From contig NZ_CP109055.1 of NCBI RefSeq assembly GCF_035975855.1, positions 1,550,001 to 1,614,000 on the forward strand: 64,000 nucleotides of DNA. Direction: 5' to 3'. Of this stretch, positions 32,594 to 41,420 are shown piece by piece. Numbering within the stretch: the stretch's first letter is position 1; each line of letters opens with the position of its first letter. The notes under the pieces were generated by a model. It had not been told where the DNA came from, ran no database searches, and worked only from the letters and a program-made list of their open reading frames with translations. A program made the translations under genes and the position numbers. The DNA comes from Streptomyces sp. NBC_01304 (lineage in GTDB: Bacteria > Actinomycetota > Actinomycetes > Streptomycetales > Streptomycetaceae).

Positions 32594-32677
32594 ATGTTGC
32601 GTTCAGTCATGCTCACCACGCGCGGTCACATCGACCTGCTGCGGGTGGCCTCCGCCGCGTGTCGCCGCGGCTGCTGA
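32594..32677 (+). CDS. Cysteine-type leader peptide upstream of the ssu genes
   Basis: A 27-codon frame begins MLRSVMLTTRGHIDLLRVAS and ends ACRRGC before TGA. Short peptides with the pattern RxHxDLxRxxSAxC precede sulfur-assimilation genes in many actinomycetes. The two Cys codons near the end, TGT and the final TGC, would let ribosomes stall when charged Cys-tRNA is scarce. The gene is too short for ordinary gene finding, but the motif, the promoter and the position 148 bases before ssuC all agree. It probably links expression of the transporter to cysteine supply. Confidence 0.8.
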   Translation: MLRSVMLTTRGHIDLLRVASAACRRGC

Positions 32678-32825
32678 CGCCCTCTCAGCTCTCTCCCTCT
32701 TTCTTTACGCACTCGCTGCCCACCGCAGCCTGAGTCCGGCACGCCACCACGCGTGATCGGCCCCTGAGTCGCGCTCCACCGCTGCCTTCGTGCGCCCTTC
32801 CCGCCCACTCCTGCCCTGGAGCCCC

Positions 32826-33719
32826 ATGAGCATCAGCCATGCCCCACCACCCGACATCGGCGAAATATCACTGGAAAAGGAGTCGCCCGGAAAGGACGAC
32901 AACGGCTCCGCCGCCCCCGCTCTCGAACGCCTCATCTCCTCCCGGACCCGCCGCACCCGCGTCCCCCGCTGGCTGCGCCGCACCTCGGGCCCTCTCCTGC
33001 TGCTCGCCCTGTGGCAACTCCTCAGCGCCACCGGGGTGTTGCCCGCCGAGACGCTCGCCTCGCCCGGCACCATCGCCCGGGTCGGCCGCGATCTGATCGC
33101 CGACGGGTCGCTCACCTCCGCGATGGGGGTGTCCGTGCAGCGGGTCGCGCTCGGGCTGCTGCTCGGCACGGTCGTGGGCACGTTGCTCGCGCTGGTCTCC
33201 GGGCTGTTCCGGGTCGGCGAGGACGTGGTCGACGCGAGCGTGCAGATGCTGCGGACGGTGCCGTTCGTCGGGCTGATCCCGCTGTTCATCATCTGGTTCG
33301 GCATCGGCGAGACCCCGAAGATCGCCATCATCACGATGGGCGTGACCTTCCCGCTGTATCTCAATGTGTACGCGGGTATCCGCGGCGTCGACTCGCAGCT
33401 GATCGAGGCCGGGCAGTCCCTCGGCCTGTCCCGCTGGGGCCTGGTCCGCCATGTCGTGCTGCCGGGGGCGCTGCCCGGCGCGATGACGGGCCTGCGCTAC
33501 TCGCTCGGGGTGGCGTGGCTGGCGCTGGTCTTCGCCGAGCAGGTCAACGCCGACGCGGGCATCGGGTTTCTGATGATGCAGGCCAGGGACTTCCTGCGGA
33601 CCGACGTGATCGTCGTCTGCCTCATCGTGTACGCCTTCCTCGGCCTGCTCGCCGACCTCGTCGTCCGTACCCTCGAAAGGCTGTTGCTGCAATGGCGACC
33701 GACATTCACGGGCCAGTGA
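32826..33719 (+). CDS. ssuC: Aliphatic sulfonate ABC transporter permease
   Basis: The 297-aa protein is a permease of the SsuC/TauC type with about six membrane helices. It has the cytoplasmic loop EAGQSLGLSRWGLVRHVVLPGALP that contacts the ATPase, and the typical RTVPFVGLIPLFIIWFGIGE. The N-terminal 45 residues are polar and poorly conserved. The stop of this gene lies 28 bases inside the following ssuB gene. Together with SsuB, SsuA and SsuD it forms a complete uptake and desulfonation set. Confidence 0.92.
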   Translation: MSISHAPPPDIGEISLEKESPGKDDNGSAAPALERLISSRTRRTRVPRWLRRTSGPLLLLALWQLLSATGVLPAETLASPGTIARVGRDLIADGSLTSAMGVSVQRVALGLLLGTVVGTLLALVSGLFRVGEDVVDASVQMLRTVPFVGLIPLFIIWFGIGETPKIAIITMGVTFPLYLNVYAGIRGVDSQLIEAGQSLGLSRWGLVRHVVLPGALPGAMTGLRYSLGVAWLALVFAEQVNADAGIGFLMMQARDFLRTDVIVVCLIVYAFLGLLADLVVRTLERLLLQWRPTFTGQ

Positions 33720-34444
33720 CCCGGACGGCGGCCGCCGAGGCGGCGGTGCACGTCTCGGGCCTGTCCCGCACCTTCGACGGCAAGCGCGTCGTCGACGGGC
33801 TCGAACTGTCCGTCCGGCCCGGCGAGTTCGTGGCCCTGCTCGGCCGCAGCGGCTGCGGCAAGTCGACCCTGCTGAAGATCCTCGCCGGTCTCGACCGCGA
33901 CATCGAGGGCACCGTCCTGGTGCCGCGCCGCAAGGCGACCGCGTTCCAGGCGCCGCGCCTCATGCCCTGGAAGAAGGTCTGGCGCAATGTGCTGCTCGGC
34001 CTGCCGGGCAGGCCTGAACGGGCGCTCGCCGAACGTGCGTTGGCGGAGGTCGGCCTCGACCACCGCTCGGACGCCTGGCCCAAGACGCTCTCCGGGGGTG
34101 AGGCCCAGCGGGCCTCACTGGCCCGCGCCCTGGTCCGCGAGCCCGATCTGCTGCTGCTCGACGAGCCGTTCGGCGCGCTCGACGCACTCACCCGGATCAA
34201 GGCCCAGCGCCTGGTCGGCGAGTTGTGGCAGCGCCGCGGCTGCGCCGTGCTGCTCGTCACGCACGACGTCGAGGAGGCGGTGCTGCTCGCGGACCGGGTC
34301 CTGGTGATGGACGACGGCGTCATCGCCCACGAGGTGACGGTCGACCTGGACCGCCCCCGCGACATCTCCGACCCCCGCTTCGCTCAACTACGGGCCCGCC
34401 TGCTCGACCTGCTCGGCGTCGACACCTCGGCCGGAGCCGCCTGA
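33692..34444 (+). CDS. ssuB: Aliphatic sulfonate ABC transporter ATPase
   Basis: The 250-aa ATPase has Walker A GRSGCGKST, the Q-loop in FQAPRLMPWKKV, signature LSGGEAQRASLARAL, Walker B LLLLDEPFGALD and the H-loop LLVTHDVEEAV. The RLMPWKKVWRNV stretch is typical of nitrate, sulfonate and taurine importers. It overlaps the ssuC stop by 28 bases, so translation is probably coupled. Confidence 0.93.
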   Translation: MATDIHGPVTRTAAAEAAVHVSGLSRTFDGKRVVDGLELSVRPGEFVALLGRSGCGKSTLLKILAGLDRDIEGTVLVPRRKATAFQAPRLMPWKKVWRNVLLGLPGRPERALAERALAEVGLDHRSDAWPKTLSGGEAQRASLARALVREPDLLLLDEPFGALDALTRIKAQRLVGELWQRRGCAVLLVTHDVEEAVLLADRVLVMDDGVIAHEVTVDLDRPRDISDPRFAQLRARLLDLLGVDTSAGAA

Positions 34445-34574
34445 CTCCCCCACCACAGACCTGACTCCCGTACGGCGTACGCGACTTCAGCGACGTAGAC
34501 GTACCGCCGGAAGAACTCCCCCGCGCACACCGAACTCACACGTGCCACCACCTGCCCACAGATACGGACACACC

Positions 34575-35615
34575 ATGCGACCACACCGTTTGCTCCCCGC
34601 CCTGCTCGCCCCGCTGACCCTGCTGCTCGCGGCCTGCGGCGGCTCCTCGTCGGCCCAGACCTCGGCGGGCGGTGCCGGTGACGGCGTCGACGGGAAGGGT
34701 TCGCTCACGCTCAACGTCGGGGACCAGAAGGGTGGTTCCGAGGCCGTGCTGCGTGCGGCCGGGGAGCTGAAGGACCTCGACTACAAGATCAAGTGGTCGA
34801 CGTTCACGTCCGGGCCGCCGCTCCTGGAGGCGGTCAACGCCAAGGCCGTCGACATCGGCGCGGTCGGCAACACCCCGCCGGTGTTCGCGGCGGGCGCCGG
34901 GTCGAAGATCACGGTGGTGAGTGCGAGCCACGGCAACGCGGACGGCGAGGCGATCCTCGTCCCCGAGGACTCCTCGCTCAAGAAGCCCGCGCAGCTCAAG
35001 GGCAAGTCGGTGGCCGTGGCCCAGGGCAGTTCGGCGCACTACCAGCTGATCGCGGCCCTCAAGTCGGCGGGCCTGTCCATCAAGGACGTCAAGGTCAGCT
35101 ATCTGCAGCCGGCCGATGCCCTGGCCGCGTTCAACAGCGGCAAGGTGGACGCCTGGGCGGTCTGGGACCCGTACACCTCGCAGGTGCTCGGCTCGAAGAA
35201 GGGCCGCGTGCTGATCGGCGGCGAGGGCCTGGTCAACGGCCTCAACTTCCAGGTGGCCGCGCCCAGCGCACTCGCGGACAAGGAGAAGTCCGCCGCGATC
35301 GAGGACTACCTGGCCCGCCTGCGCCGCGCGCAGGACTGGGTCTTCAAGCACCCGGACGCCTGGGCCAAGGTCTGGTCGAAGGAGACCGGTCTGCCGTACG
35401 ACGTGGCGCTCGCCGCGGTGAAGCGCTCGAACGGTACGCGCGTTCCCGTCGCCGTCGACAAGGCGGCGATCGCCTCCGAGCAGAAGATCGCCGACACCTT
35501 CACCGCTCTGAAGCTCATCCCGCGCAAGGTGGACTTCGCCGACTTCGTCGACCCGCGCTTCAACGGCGATCTGCCGCCGTCCACCACCGAGGCCCGCAGC
35601 TACCAGGAGAAGTGA
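34575..35615 (+). CDS. ssuA: Aliphatic sulfonate-binding lipoprotein
   Basis: The 346-aa precursor has a lipoprotein signal ending LTLLLAAC (Cys21) and a periplasmic-binding fold of the SsuA/THI5-like family. Landmarks are LNVGDQKGGSEAVLRAAG, WSTFTSGPPLLEAVNAKAVD, IGAVGNTPPVFAAGAGSK and DAWAVWDPYTSQV. It should capture sulfonates at the outer face of the membrane for SsuBC. A 130-base gap separates it from ssuB. Its stop is eight bases before the ssuD start. Confidence 0.92.
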   Translation: MRPHRLLPALLAPLTLLLAACGGSSSAQTSAGGAGDGVDGKGSLTLNVGDQKGGSEAVLRAAGELKDLDYKIKWSTFTSGPPLLEAVNAKAVDIGAVGNTPPVFAAGAGSKITVVSASHGNADGEAILVPEDSSLKKPAQLKGKSVAVAQGSSAHYQLIAALKSAGLSIKDVKVSYLQPADALAAFNSGKVDAWAVWDPYTSQVLGSKKGRVLIGGEGLVNGLNFQVAAPSALADKEKSAAIEDYLARLRRAQDWVFKHPDAWAKVWSKETGLPYDVALAAVKRSNGTRVPVAVDKAAIASEQKIADTFTALKLIPRKVDFADFVDPRFNGDLPPSTTEARSYQEK

Positions 35616-35622
35616 GGACGTC

Positions 35623-36831
35623 ATGACGGTTCATCTGCACTGGTTCCTGCCGACCGGCGGCGACGGCCGCACCCTGGTCGACCGGCACGCCTACACCGAC
35701 GGCGGCATCAAGCGCTCCCGGATCACCCCGGTCAGCGGGGTGCGCGCGCCCGACATCGAGTATCTGGCCCAAATCGCCAAGGCCGCCGAGCAGTTGGGCT
35801 TCGAGGCGGTCCTCACCCCGACCGGCACCTGGTGCGAGGACGCCTGGCTGACCACGGTCGCCCTCGCCCAGCACACCGAGCGCCTCAAGTTCCTGGTCGC
35901 GTTCCGGCCCGGCGTGATCTCCCCCGTACTCGCCGCGCAGATGGCGGCGACGTACCAGCGCATCACCCGCGGCCGGCTGCTCCTGAACGTCGTCACGGGC
36001 GGCGACTCCACCGAGCAGCGGCGCTTCGGCGACCACCTGGACCACGACCGCCGCTATGCCCGCACGGATGAGTTCCTGTCGGTCGTACGGGGGGTGTGGC
36101 GCGGCAAGCCGTACGACTTCGACGGCGAGCACTACCAGGTCGAGGGCGGCCTGACCGCGCTGCCGCCGGACCCGCTGCCGGAGATCTTCTTCGGCGGGTC
36201 CTCGGCCGCGGCGGGGCCGGTCGCGGCCCGGCACTCCGACGTCTATCTGACCTGGGGAGAGCCGCCGGAGCAGGTCAAACAGAAGATCGACTGGATCCGG
36301 GGTCTCGCCGAGGCCGAGGGCCGCACGGTCCGCTTCGGGATCCGGCTGCACACGATCTCGCGGGACTCCTCGGCCGAGGCCTGGGCGACCGCGAACCGGC
36401 TCCTGGACGACCTCGATCCCGACACGATCGCGGCCGCCCAGCAGGCACTCGGCAAGAGCGAGTCGGTGGGCCAGCAGCGGATGCTCGCCCTGCACGGCGG
36501 CTCGCGCGACAAGCTGGAGATCGCGCCCAACCTGTGGGCGGGCGTCGGCCTGGTGCGCGGCGGGGCGGGGACCGCCCTGGTGGGCAGCCATGGCGAGGTG
36601 GCCGACCGGATCGAGGAGTACCACGCGCTCGGCGTGGAGCACTTCGTCCTCTCCGGCTATCCGCACCTGGAGGAGGCGTACTGGTTCGGCGAGGGCGTCA
36701 CTCCGGAGCTCGCCGCCCGGGGCCTGCTGCCGCACGCGCTCACCTCGCCGCTCGCCGGGGTTCCGGCCGCGAACGGGCGGCCCGCCTCGGCTCCGGGCGG
36801 GGCTCCGCTGCTGGTGGGAGGCGGTCGCTGA
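35623..36831 (+). CDS. ssuD: FMNH2-dependent alkanesulfonate monooxygenase
   Basis: The 402-aa enzyme is a luciferase-like TIM-barrel monooxygenase of the SsuD family, which releases sulfite from alkanesulfonates using reduced FMN. Landmarks are HLHWFLPTGGDGR, GFEAVLTPTGTWCEDAW, LKFLVAFRPGVISP, LLNVVTGGDSTEQRRFGD, HYQVEGGL and SDVYLTWGEPPEQV. GAGGA lies four bases before ATG. The C-terminal 25 residues are Gly/Ala/Pro-rich and probably disordered. No obvious SsuE flavin reductase is adjacent. Confidence 0.94.
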   Translation: MTVHLHWFLPTGGDGRTLVDRHAYTDGGIKRSRITPVSGVRAPDIEYLAQIAKAAEQLGFEAVLTPTGTWCEDAWLTTVALAQHTERLKFLVAFRPGVISPVLAAQMAATYQRITRGRLLLNVVTGGDSTEQRRFGDHLDHDRRYARTDEFLSVVRGVWRGKPYDFDGEHYQVEGGLTALPPDPLPEIFFGGSSAAAGPVAARHSDVYLTWGEPPEQVKQKIDWIRGLAEAEGRTVRFGIRLHTISRDSSAEAWATANRLLDDLDPDTIAAAQQALGKSESVGQQRMLALHGGSRDKLEIAPNLWAGVGLVRGGAGTALVGSHGEVADRIEEYHALGVEHFVLSGYPHLEEAYWFGEGVTPELAARGLLPHALTSPLAGVPAANGRPASAPGGAPLLVGGGR

Positions 36832-36857
36832 GCCTCCAGCGGCCTTCGGGAAGATCT

Positions 36858-36903
36858 CGCACCCCGATGAAGTTGGTAGAAGCATGAACAACATCGGGGT
36901 GCG
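36858..36903. promoter_or_regulatory. Perfect 12-bp inverted repeat around the start of the monooxygenase gene
   Basis: CGCACCCCGATG at 36858-36869 is the exact reverse complement of CATCGGGGTGCG at 36892-36903. The 22-base loop contains the start codon at 36884. As DNA it could be an operator; as RNA it is a stable hairpin that puts the start codon in its loop. Either would control the monooxygenase separately from ssuD. I see no clear ribosome site outside the structure. Confidence 0.6.
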
Positions 36904-37981
36904 GGACGCGGTACGCGAAGTCGAGGTCGTGGTGATCGGCGCCGGGCAGGCGGGCCTGTCCGCCGCCCACCATCTGCGCCGCACCGGCTACGAGCCCGAC
37001 CGGGACTTCGTGGTCCTGGACCGCTCGCCGCGTCCGGGCGGAGCCTGGCAGTTCCGCTGGCCGTCACTGACGTACGGCCGCGTCCACGGCATGCACGCGC
37101 TACCCGGCATGGAGCTCACGGGCGCGGACGACACCCGGCCCTCGTCCGAGGTGATCGGCGAGTACTTCGCGTCCTACGAGGAGACCTTCGACCTGCACGT
37201 GCACCGGCCGGTCTCGGTACAGGCGGTACGGGAGGGCGAGGGCGGGCGACTGCTCGTCGAGTCCTCGGAAGGTACGTACGCCACCCGCGCCCTGATCAGC
37301 GCGACCGGCACCTGGGACCGGCCGTTCTGGCCGCGCTACCCCGGCCAGGAGACCTTCCGCGGGCGGCAGTTGCACACCGCGAACTACCCCGGGCCCGAAG
37401 AGTTCGCCGGGCAGCGCGTGGTGGTCGTGGGCGGTGGCGCCTCCGGCACCCAGCACCTGATGGAGATCGCGCCGTACGCGGCCTCGACCACCTGGGTCAC
37501 CCGGCGCCCGCCCGTCTTCCGCGAGGGCCCCTTCGACGAGAACTGGGGGCGCTCGGCCGTCGCGATGGTCGAGGAGCGGGTACGTCAGGGACTGGTGCCG
37601 CGCAGCGTCGTCTCGGTCACCGGACTGCCGGTCAACGACGCGATCCGCGAGGCCCGCGCGAACGGCGTCCTGGACCGGCTGCCGATGTTCGACCGCATCA
37701 CCCCGGACGGAGTGGAGTGGGACGACGGCCGCCGGGTCGCGGCGGACGTCATCCTCTGGGCGACCGGATTCCGGCCGGTGACCGGGCATCTGGCGCCGCT
37801 CGGGCTGCGCGAGCCCGGCGGGGGCATCCGCCTGGAAGGCACCCGCGTCGCGCTCGATCCACGGATCCACCTGGTCGGGTACGGGCCTTCGGCGTCGACC
37901 ATCGGCGCGAACCGGGCGGGGCGGGCCGCGGTGAGCGAGATCCGCCGACTCCTCGCCGGGAAGCGTGAGTTGGTGGGCTGA
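36884..37981 (+). CDS. Flavin-containing monooxygenase-like oxidoreductase
   Basis: The 365-aa protein is an FAD/NADPH oxidoreductase of the flavin-monooxygenase type. The FAD-binding motif is VVVIGAGQAGLSAAHHL and the NADPH-binding motif is VVVVGGGASGTQHLMEIA. Further landmarks are DRSPRPGGAWQFRWPSLTYG and the late ILWATGFRP signature. The substrate is unknown. It follows ssuD by 52 bases and may help break down sulfur compounds, but it could equally act on something unrelated. Its start is inside a perfect inverted repeat. Confidence 0.85.
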   Translation: MNNIGVRDAVREVEVVVIGAGQAGLSAAHHLRRTGYEPDRDFVVLDRSPRPGGAWQFRWPSLTYGRVHGMHALPGMELTGADDTRPSSEVIGEYFASYEETFDLHVHRPVSVQAVREGEGGRLLVESSEGTYATRALISATGTWDRPFWPRYPGQETFRGRQLHTANYPGPEEFAGQRVVVVGGGASGTQHLMEIAPYAASTTWVTRRPPVFREGPFDENWGRSAVAMVEERVRQGLVPRSVVSVTGLPVNDAIREARANGVLDRLPMFDRITPDGVEWDDGRRVAADVILWATGFRPVTGHLAPLGLREPGGGIRLEGTRVALDPRIHLVGYGPSASTIGANRAGRAAVSEIRRLLAGKRELVG

Positions 37982-38011
37982 GCCCGGTCGGCACGAATGG
38001 GCCGATCCAGT

Positions 38012-38863
38012 TCAGCGAGCCGCGTTCGCCTGCTCGCCCTTGCGGGCCTGTGCGCGGATCTGGTTGAACTCGGCGACGTTGCGCTGCTGTTCCGCGTAGT
38101 CGGCCGTGAAGCGGGTGTCGCCCGGCTTGACCGTCACGAAGTACAGCCAGTCCCCCGCCGGCGGACTGATCGCCGCCTTGACGGCGGCCTCGCCGGGGTT
38201 GGCGATGGGCGTGGGCGGCAGGCCCATGCGCTCGTACGTGTTGTAGGGGCTCTTGAGCTTGGTGTCGGCGGCCGTCGTGTCCAAGGTGGAGCGGTTCAGG
38301 GCGTAGTTGATGGTCGAGTCCATCTGCAGCGGCATGCCGCGGTCCAGGCGGTTGTAGACGACCCTGGCCACCTTGCCCATGTCCTTCTCGTTCTCCGCCT
38401 CGGCCTGCACGATGCTCGCGATGGTCACCGTCTGGTACACCGACACCGCGTTGCGGCCCGCGCCCGCGGCCACCTGGCCGGTGCCGAACTTCTGGTTGGC
38501 GGTGTTCACCATGTACGAGAGCACGGAGGCGGGCGTCGACTGCTTGCCGATCGGATACGTCGCCGGGAAGAGGTAGCCCTCCGGGTTGCCGGACGCCTCG
38601 CCCGGGAGCTTCAGGCCGACGGCGGCCTTCTTGGCGGTCCCGGGTGGCGCCCCGAGGGCCTTCTCGATGGCCGCGTACACCTGCCCGGCGCGCCAGCCCT
38701 CGGGAATCAGCAGGGACTCGGACTGCTTGTCGGCGTCGGACCCGCTTTGCAGCAGGGGCACCGCCACCGCGGCGCCGGCCGCGACGGCCCCGGTCAGGAG
38801 GAGCGCCGCCTTGCCGCGGCGGGTCAGCCGGATCTTGCCCCGGCGCGGTGACTTGTTCAGCAT
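38012..38863 (-). CDS. MltG/YceG-like endolytic transglycosylase
   Basis: The 283-aa protein has one N-terminal membrane anchor (about residues 20-38) and a YceG/MltG catalytic domain. Landmarks are GYLFPATYPI, ASIVQAEAENEKDMGKVA (Glu155 aligning with the catalytic Glu of E. coli MltG), RLDRGMPLQMDSTINYAL and SPYNTYERMGLPPTPI. MltG cuts nascent glycan strands in the cell wall. At 283 aa it is shorter than usual and lacks most of the LysM-like part. It lies outside the usual aroE/ruvX neighbourhood, so it is probably a paralogue of the housekeeping copy. Confidence 0.87.
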   Translation of the reverse strand: MLNKSPRRGKIRLTRRGKAALLLTGAVAAGAAVAVPLLQSGSDADKQSESLLIPEGWRAGQVYAAIEKALGAPPGTAKKAAVGLKLPGEASGNPEGYLFPATYPIGKQSTPASVLSYMVNTANQKFGTGQVAAGAGRNAVSVYQTVTIASIVQAEAENEKDMGKVARVVYNRLDRGMPLQMDSTINYALNRSTLDTTAADTKLKSPYNTYERMGLPPTPIANPGEAAVKAAISPPAGDWLYFVTVKPGDTRFTADYAEQQRNVAEFNQIRAQARKGEQANAAR

Positions 38864-38924
38864 GCGGGCACGGTAACCCGCACCGCCCGTTAATTCCGGT
38901 ACATCCGGAATGTCTTGAATATTG

Positions 38925-40808
38925 TCATCCCGCCGGCGCGAGTTGGGCGTCCCGGCGGACGAGCGCCGCGTACCGGCCGTCGGCGTCCATCAGCGCCTCG
39001 TGCGTGCCGCGTTCGGTGATCCGGCCGGTGTCGAGGACGACGATCTGGTCGGCGCCGCGGACCGTGGAGAGGCGGTGCGCGATGGTGATCGTGGTGCGGT
39101 TGGCGGACAGCGCGTCGATGGCCTGCTGCACGGCCTGTTCCGTCTGGTTGTCCAGGGCGCTGGTCGCCTCGTCGAGGATGAGGACGGGCGGGTCGCGCAG
39201 GATGGTGCGGGCGATCGCCAGGCGCTGCTTCTCACCGCCGGAGAAGCGGTGTCCGCGCTCGCCGACGACGGTGTCGTACCCGTCGGGCAGGCCCGCGATG
39301 TGGTCGTGGATCTGGGCCGCGCGGGCCGCCTCGTGGAGCTCCTCGTCGGAGGCGTCCGGCTTGGCGAAGCGCAGGTTGTCGGCGACCGAGGCGTGGAAGA
39401 GGTACGTCTCCTGGGAGACGACGCCGACCGCACGGGCCAAGGTGTCGAAGTCGAGGTCGCGTACGTCGACGCCGTCGATCGTGACGCGGCCGCCGGTGAC
39501 GTCGTACAGCCGGGGCACCAGATAGCTGAGGGTCGACTTGCCTGAGCCGGTGGGGCCGACGACGGCGAGGCTGTTGCCCGCGGGGACGTCCACGTCGATG
39601 GCGTGCAGGATCGGGGCGCCCTCGGTGTCGTAGTGGAACTCGACCTTCTCCAGGCGGACTTCACCCTTGACCTTGTCGAGACGGACCGGCTCGTCCGGTT
39701 CGGTGATGTCGATCGGCAGGTCGAGGTACTCGAAGATGCGCTGGAACAACGCGAGCGAGGTCTGGATCTGTACGCCGGTGGAGAGCAGGCTGACCGTCGG
39801 CCGGAACAGGCCCTGCTGCAGCGAGACGAAGGCGACCAGGGTGCCGAGCGAGATGGCGGGGCCGCCCACGTGGAGGGCCATGCCCGCGGTCCAGTAGATG
39901 AAGGCCGGCATGGCGGCCATGACGATGCCGATGACCGACATCCGCCAGCGCCCTGCCATGTTGGAGCGGACTTCGAGGTCGATGAGGCGCTCGGACTCGT
40001 CCGAGAAGGACTTGGTCAGGGAGTCGGAGCGGCCCATGGTGCGGCCGAGCAGGATGCCGCTCACCGACAGCGACTCGGTGACCGTGGCGGCCATCGTGGC
40101 CATCTGCTTCTGGCGCTGCGTGGCGATCTTCTTGCGCTCGCGGCCGACCTTGCGGCTGATCCACACGAAGACGGGGAGCAGCAGCAGCGACACGACGGTC
40201 AGGCGCCAGTCCAGGGCGAGCATGGCGACGACGGTCGCCACGACGCTGGTGAGGTTCGAGACCAGCGAGGTCGCGGTGGAGGTCACGGTCGCCTGCATGC
40301 CGCCGATGTCGTTGGCGATGCGGGACTGGACCTCGCCGGTGCGGGTCCGGGTGAAGAAGGCGAGCGACATGCGCTGCAGCCGGTCGTACACGGCGGTGCG
40401 CAGGTCGTGCATGACGCGCTGGCCGACGGTCGTCGAGATCAGGGTCTGCAGGACGCCGAAGACGCTGGTCAGGACCGCGCTGGCGATCATGCCGAGGGCG
40501 AGCAGGGTGAGCAGTCCGGTGCGGCCCTCGGGGATCGCGGTGTCCAGCGTCTCCTTGAGCAGGAACGGGGTGGCGACACCGACGAGCGACGAGGCCGCGA
40601 CGAGCAGACCGACAACGGTCAGACGGGCGCGGTAGGGGCGGAAGAGACGCAGGATCCGGCGCACCTCGCGGGGCGGCTCGGGATCGGCCGGATTCTTGGC
40701 GGGTGGGGTCCACCCGGGTTCTCGGGGATGCAATGGGCCTCCTGGACGGCCGGGCCGAAGCGCCGGGCCTGGGTGTGAGAACTCTATGACCTGAGGAGCA
40801 TAGCTCAT
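38925..40808 (-). CDS. ABC exporter with fused membrane and ATPase domains
   Basis: The 627-aa half-transporter has a six-helix exporter domain (about residues 60-350) and a C-terminal ATPase. The ATPase carries Walker A GPTGSGKST, Q-loop VVSQETYLFHAS, signature FSGGEKQRLAIARTIL, Walker B VLILDEATSALD and H-loop TIAHRLSTVR, so it should work as a homodimer. Its substrate is unknown; many such genes under MarR control export drugs or lipids. The start codon at 40806-40808 lies within the left arm of an inverted repeat, so the local MarR regulator probably controls it directly. Confidence 0.9.
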   Translation of the reverse strand: MSYAPQVIEFSHPGPALRPGRPGGPLHPREPGWTPPAKNPADPEPPREVRRILRLFRPYRARLTVVGLLVAASSLVGVATPFLLKETLDTAIPEGRTGLLTLLALGMIASAVLTSVFGVLQTLISTTVGQRVMHDLRTAVYDRLQRMSLAFFTRTRTGEVQSRIANDIGGMQATVTSTATSLVSNLTSVVATVVAMLALDWRLTVVSLLLLPVFVWISRKVGRERKKIATQRQKQMATMAATVTESLSVSGILLGRTMGRSDSLTKSFSDESERLIDLEVRSNMAGRWRMSVIGIVMAAMPAFIYWTAGMALHVGGPAISLGTLVAFVSLQQGLFRPTVSLLSTGVQIQTSLALFQRIFEYLDLPIDITEPDEPVRLDKVKGEVRLEKVEFHYDTEGAPILHAIDVDVPAGNSLAVVGPTGSGKSTLSYLVPRLYDVTGGRVTIDGVDVRDLDFDTLARAVGVVSQETYLFHASVADNLRFAKPDASDEELHEAARAAQIHDHIAGLPDGYDTVVGERGHRFSGGEKQRLAIARTILRDPPVLILDEATSALDNQTEQAVQQAIDALSANRTTITIAHRLSTVRGADQIVVLDTGRITERGTHEALMDADGRYAALVRRDAQLAPAG

Positions 40809-40831
40809 TGTTACCTATATTCACAATGAGC
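40803..40831. promoter_or_regulatory. MarR operator candidate
   Basis: GCTCATTGT at 40803-40811 and ACAATGAGC at 40823-40831 form a perfect nine-base inverted repeat with an 11-base A/T-rich spacer. It lies between the divergent ABC exporter and MarR genes and covers the exporter's start codon. This fits the size of MarR sites and predicts joint repression of both genes. Confidence 0.7.
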
Positions 40832-40854
40832 GTAGTCCTGCTAGTCTCGGAGCC

Positions 40855-41376
40855 ATGACCTCGCCCGACGCCCGCACCGTTGCTGCGGACGGCCACGCCC
40901 CTGCTCAGGACACGGGCGGCCACACCCGAGCCCGCGCCTCCGACGCGGGTGACGCGGACGGCCTGCTGGCCGAGCAGCTGCTCAGGCTCACCCGCAGGCT
41001 GCATCGCATCCAGAAGCGACACCTCGAACCGGTCGGCATCACGCCCGCCCAGTCCCGGCTGCTTCGCACCCTCGCCCACTTCGACGCACCGCCGCGCATG
41101 GCCGATCTGGCGCAGCGCCTGGAGGTGGTGCCGCGCGCGGTGACGACGCTGGTGGACGGCCTGGAGGGCGCCGACTGCGTGCGTCGCGCACCCGACCCGG
41201 CCAACCGCCGGGTGATCCGGATCGAGCTCACCGATGAGGGCCGCAAGGTGCTCGGTTCGCTGCGCAGCGCGCGCCGGGCCGCCGCAGAGGACATCCTGGC
41301 TCCATTGACCGCCGGACAACGCAGTGCGCTCGGCGGTCTGCTGTCCGCGCTGCTCGACGATCCCGGGCGGTGCTGA
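40855..41376 (+). CDS. MarR family transcriptional regulator
   Basis: The 173-aa protein has a polar N-terminal arm of about 35 residues and a MarR winged helix. Landmarks are GITPAQSRLLRTLAHFD, RMADLAQRLEVVPRAVTTLV and the wing DPANRRVIRIELTDEG. MarR proteins are dimeric repressors released by small phenolic or drug-like ligands. It is divergent from the ABC exporter with a perfect inverted repeat between them, the classic efflux-regulator layout. Confidence 0.92.
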   Translation: MTSPDARTVAADGHAPAQDTGGHTRARASDAGDADGLLAEQLLRLTRRLHRIQKRHLEPVGITPAQSRLLRTLAHFDAPPRMADLAQRLEVVPRAVTTLVDGLEGADCVRRAPDPANRRVIRIELTDEGRKVLGSLRSARRAAAEDILAPLTAGQRSALGGLLSALLDDPGRC

Positions 41377-41420
41377 GACGGCACAAGCGGTAGCGGAAGA
41401 CGACGCCGGAGGAGTCCGCC

